DNA from: Actinomycetes bacterium
GTDB taxonomy: Bacteria; Actinomycetota; Acidimicrobiia; Acidimicrobiales; Microtrichaceae
Assembly: GCA_023423215.1 (NCBI GenBank)
Contig: JAFAFZ010000356.1
Span: 1-5,505 of the forward strand
Direction of reading: 5' to 3'
Length of the DNA: 5,505 nt
Part shown: positions 5,362 to 5,505 of the stretch, in pieces
Layout: each line of letters begins with the position of its first letter
Numbering within the stretch: position 1 is the stretch's first letter
Notes under the pieces: model-generated
What the model saw: the letters and a program-made list of their open reading frames with translations, nothing else
The model's database searches: none
What the model was told of the DNA's origin: nothing
Program-made: the position numbers and the translations under genes

Positions 5362-5505
5362 ATGACCACCACCGCCGAACGCCACCACGCCCACGACGTG
5401 CACCCCTCGTCGCCGCTCGACGCATGCTGCGGACCACGCGGTGCAGCGACCGCGACCGTCGCGCGCGGTCTGCTGGGCGGCGTCGCCGTGACGCCGTCGG
5501 ACGAC
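5362..5505 (+). CDS. Unrecognised protein, N-terminal 48 residues only
   Basis: An open frame starts at ATG 5362 and runs off the right window edge without a stop. I do not recognise the product. Support for coding: most third codon positions are G or C (about 40 of 47 codons after the start), it is divergent from the preceding gene with a promoter-sized gap, and a weak GGAG lies 11 bases upstream. The first 24 residues contain five His (RHHAHDVH and nearby) and a Cys-Cys pair (LDACCGP, residues 19-25), followed by a small-residue, mildly hydrophobic stretch (AATATVARGLLGGVAV). No signal peptide with a basic start is evident. The His/Cys content could suggest metal contact, but 48 residues are too few for a family call, and a later start is possible. 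Confidence 0.5.
   Translation, partial: MTTTAERHHAHDVHPSSPLDACCGPRGAATATVARGLLGGVAVTPSDD

Noticed and set aside
3654..5372. 572-codon minus-strand open frame across both mycothiol-family genes
   Set aside because: Ser/Arg/Pro-rich shadow in another frame; the two smaller frames contain recognisable active sites.
1..5505. tRNA, rRNA, CRISPR repeats, insertion-sequence ends or a defence or toxin system
   Set aside because: No regularly spaced repeats, transposase motifs, cloverleaf-like sequences or defence-gene motifs were seen by eye; small RNAs cannot be excluded.

Overview
The window is very GC-rich and packed with short-spaced genes whose codons end mostly in G or C. It encodes two enzymes of families tied to mycothiol, the low-molecular-weight thiol of Actinomycetota. 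This points to an actinobacterial chromosome, perhaps a soil or aquatic actinomycete; the genus cannot be told from the sequence. No rRNA, tRNA, insertion sequence, integrase, CRISPR array or phage gene was seen, and every gene shows intact family motifs.

Layout: (1) Positions 1-2162, minus strand, hold a compact operon read right to left: a TetR-family repressor (2162-1458), a KshA-like Rieske non-haem iron oxygenase (1461-331) whose GTG start overlaps the repressor stop by 4 bases, and a PaaI-type hotdog thioesterase (314 to the window edge, incomplete). (2) Positions 2163-2315 are a divergent promoter region with a 21-bp imperfect palindrome that overlaps a possible -10 box of the TetR gene, a good autorepression operator candidate. 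(3) Positions 2316-3620, plus strand, encode a multi-spanning GT-C membrane glycosyltransferase of the GT39/ArnT type. (4) Positions 3621-3670 separate two converging genes and are almost filled by a nearly perfect 45-base hairpin, probably a two-way transcription barrier. (5) Positions 3671-5199, minus strand, hold two genes read right to left: a maleylpyruvate-isomerase-family (DinB fold) mycothiol-dependent enzyme, then a DsbA-fold protein of the Rv2466c type with a CPFA instead of CPWC active site. A second hairpin lies in the gap between them. (6) Positions 5200-5361 are a second divergent region with an inverted repeat, followed by the first 48 codons of an unrecognised plus-strand gene that runs off the window.

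Working together: the repressor probably controls the oxygenase and thioesterase in response to a hydrophobic substrate or its CoA ester, consistent with catabolism of a steroid-like or other ring compound. No ferredoxin or reductase partner for the oxygenase is in the window. The mycothiol-family pair could handle electrophilic or oxidised intermediates, but nothing in the sequence ties it directly to the oxygenase operon; that link is inference. The glycosyltransferase is likely an independent cell-envelope gene. I did not find a clearly new system. The most notable items are the monothiol active site, the candidate TetR operator and the long hairpin between the converging genes.
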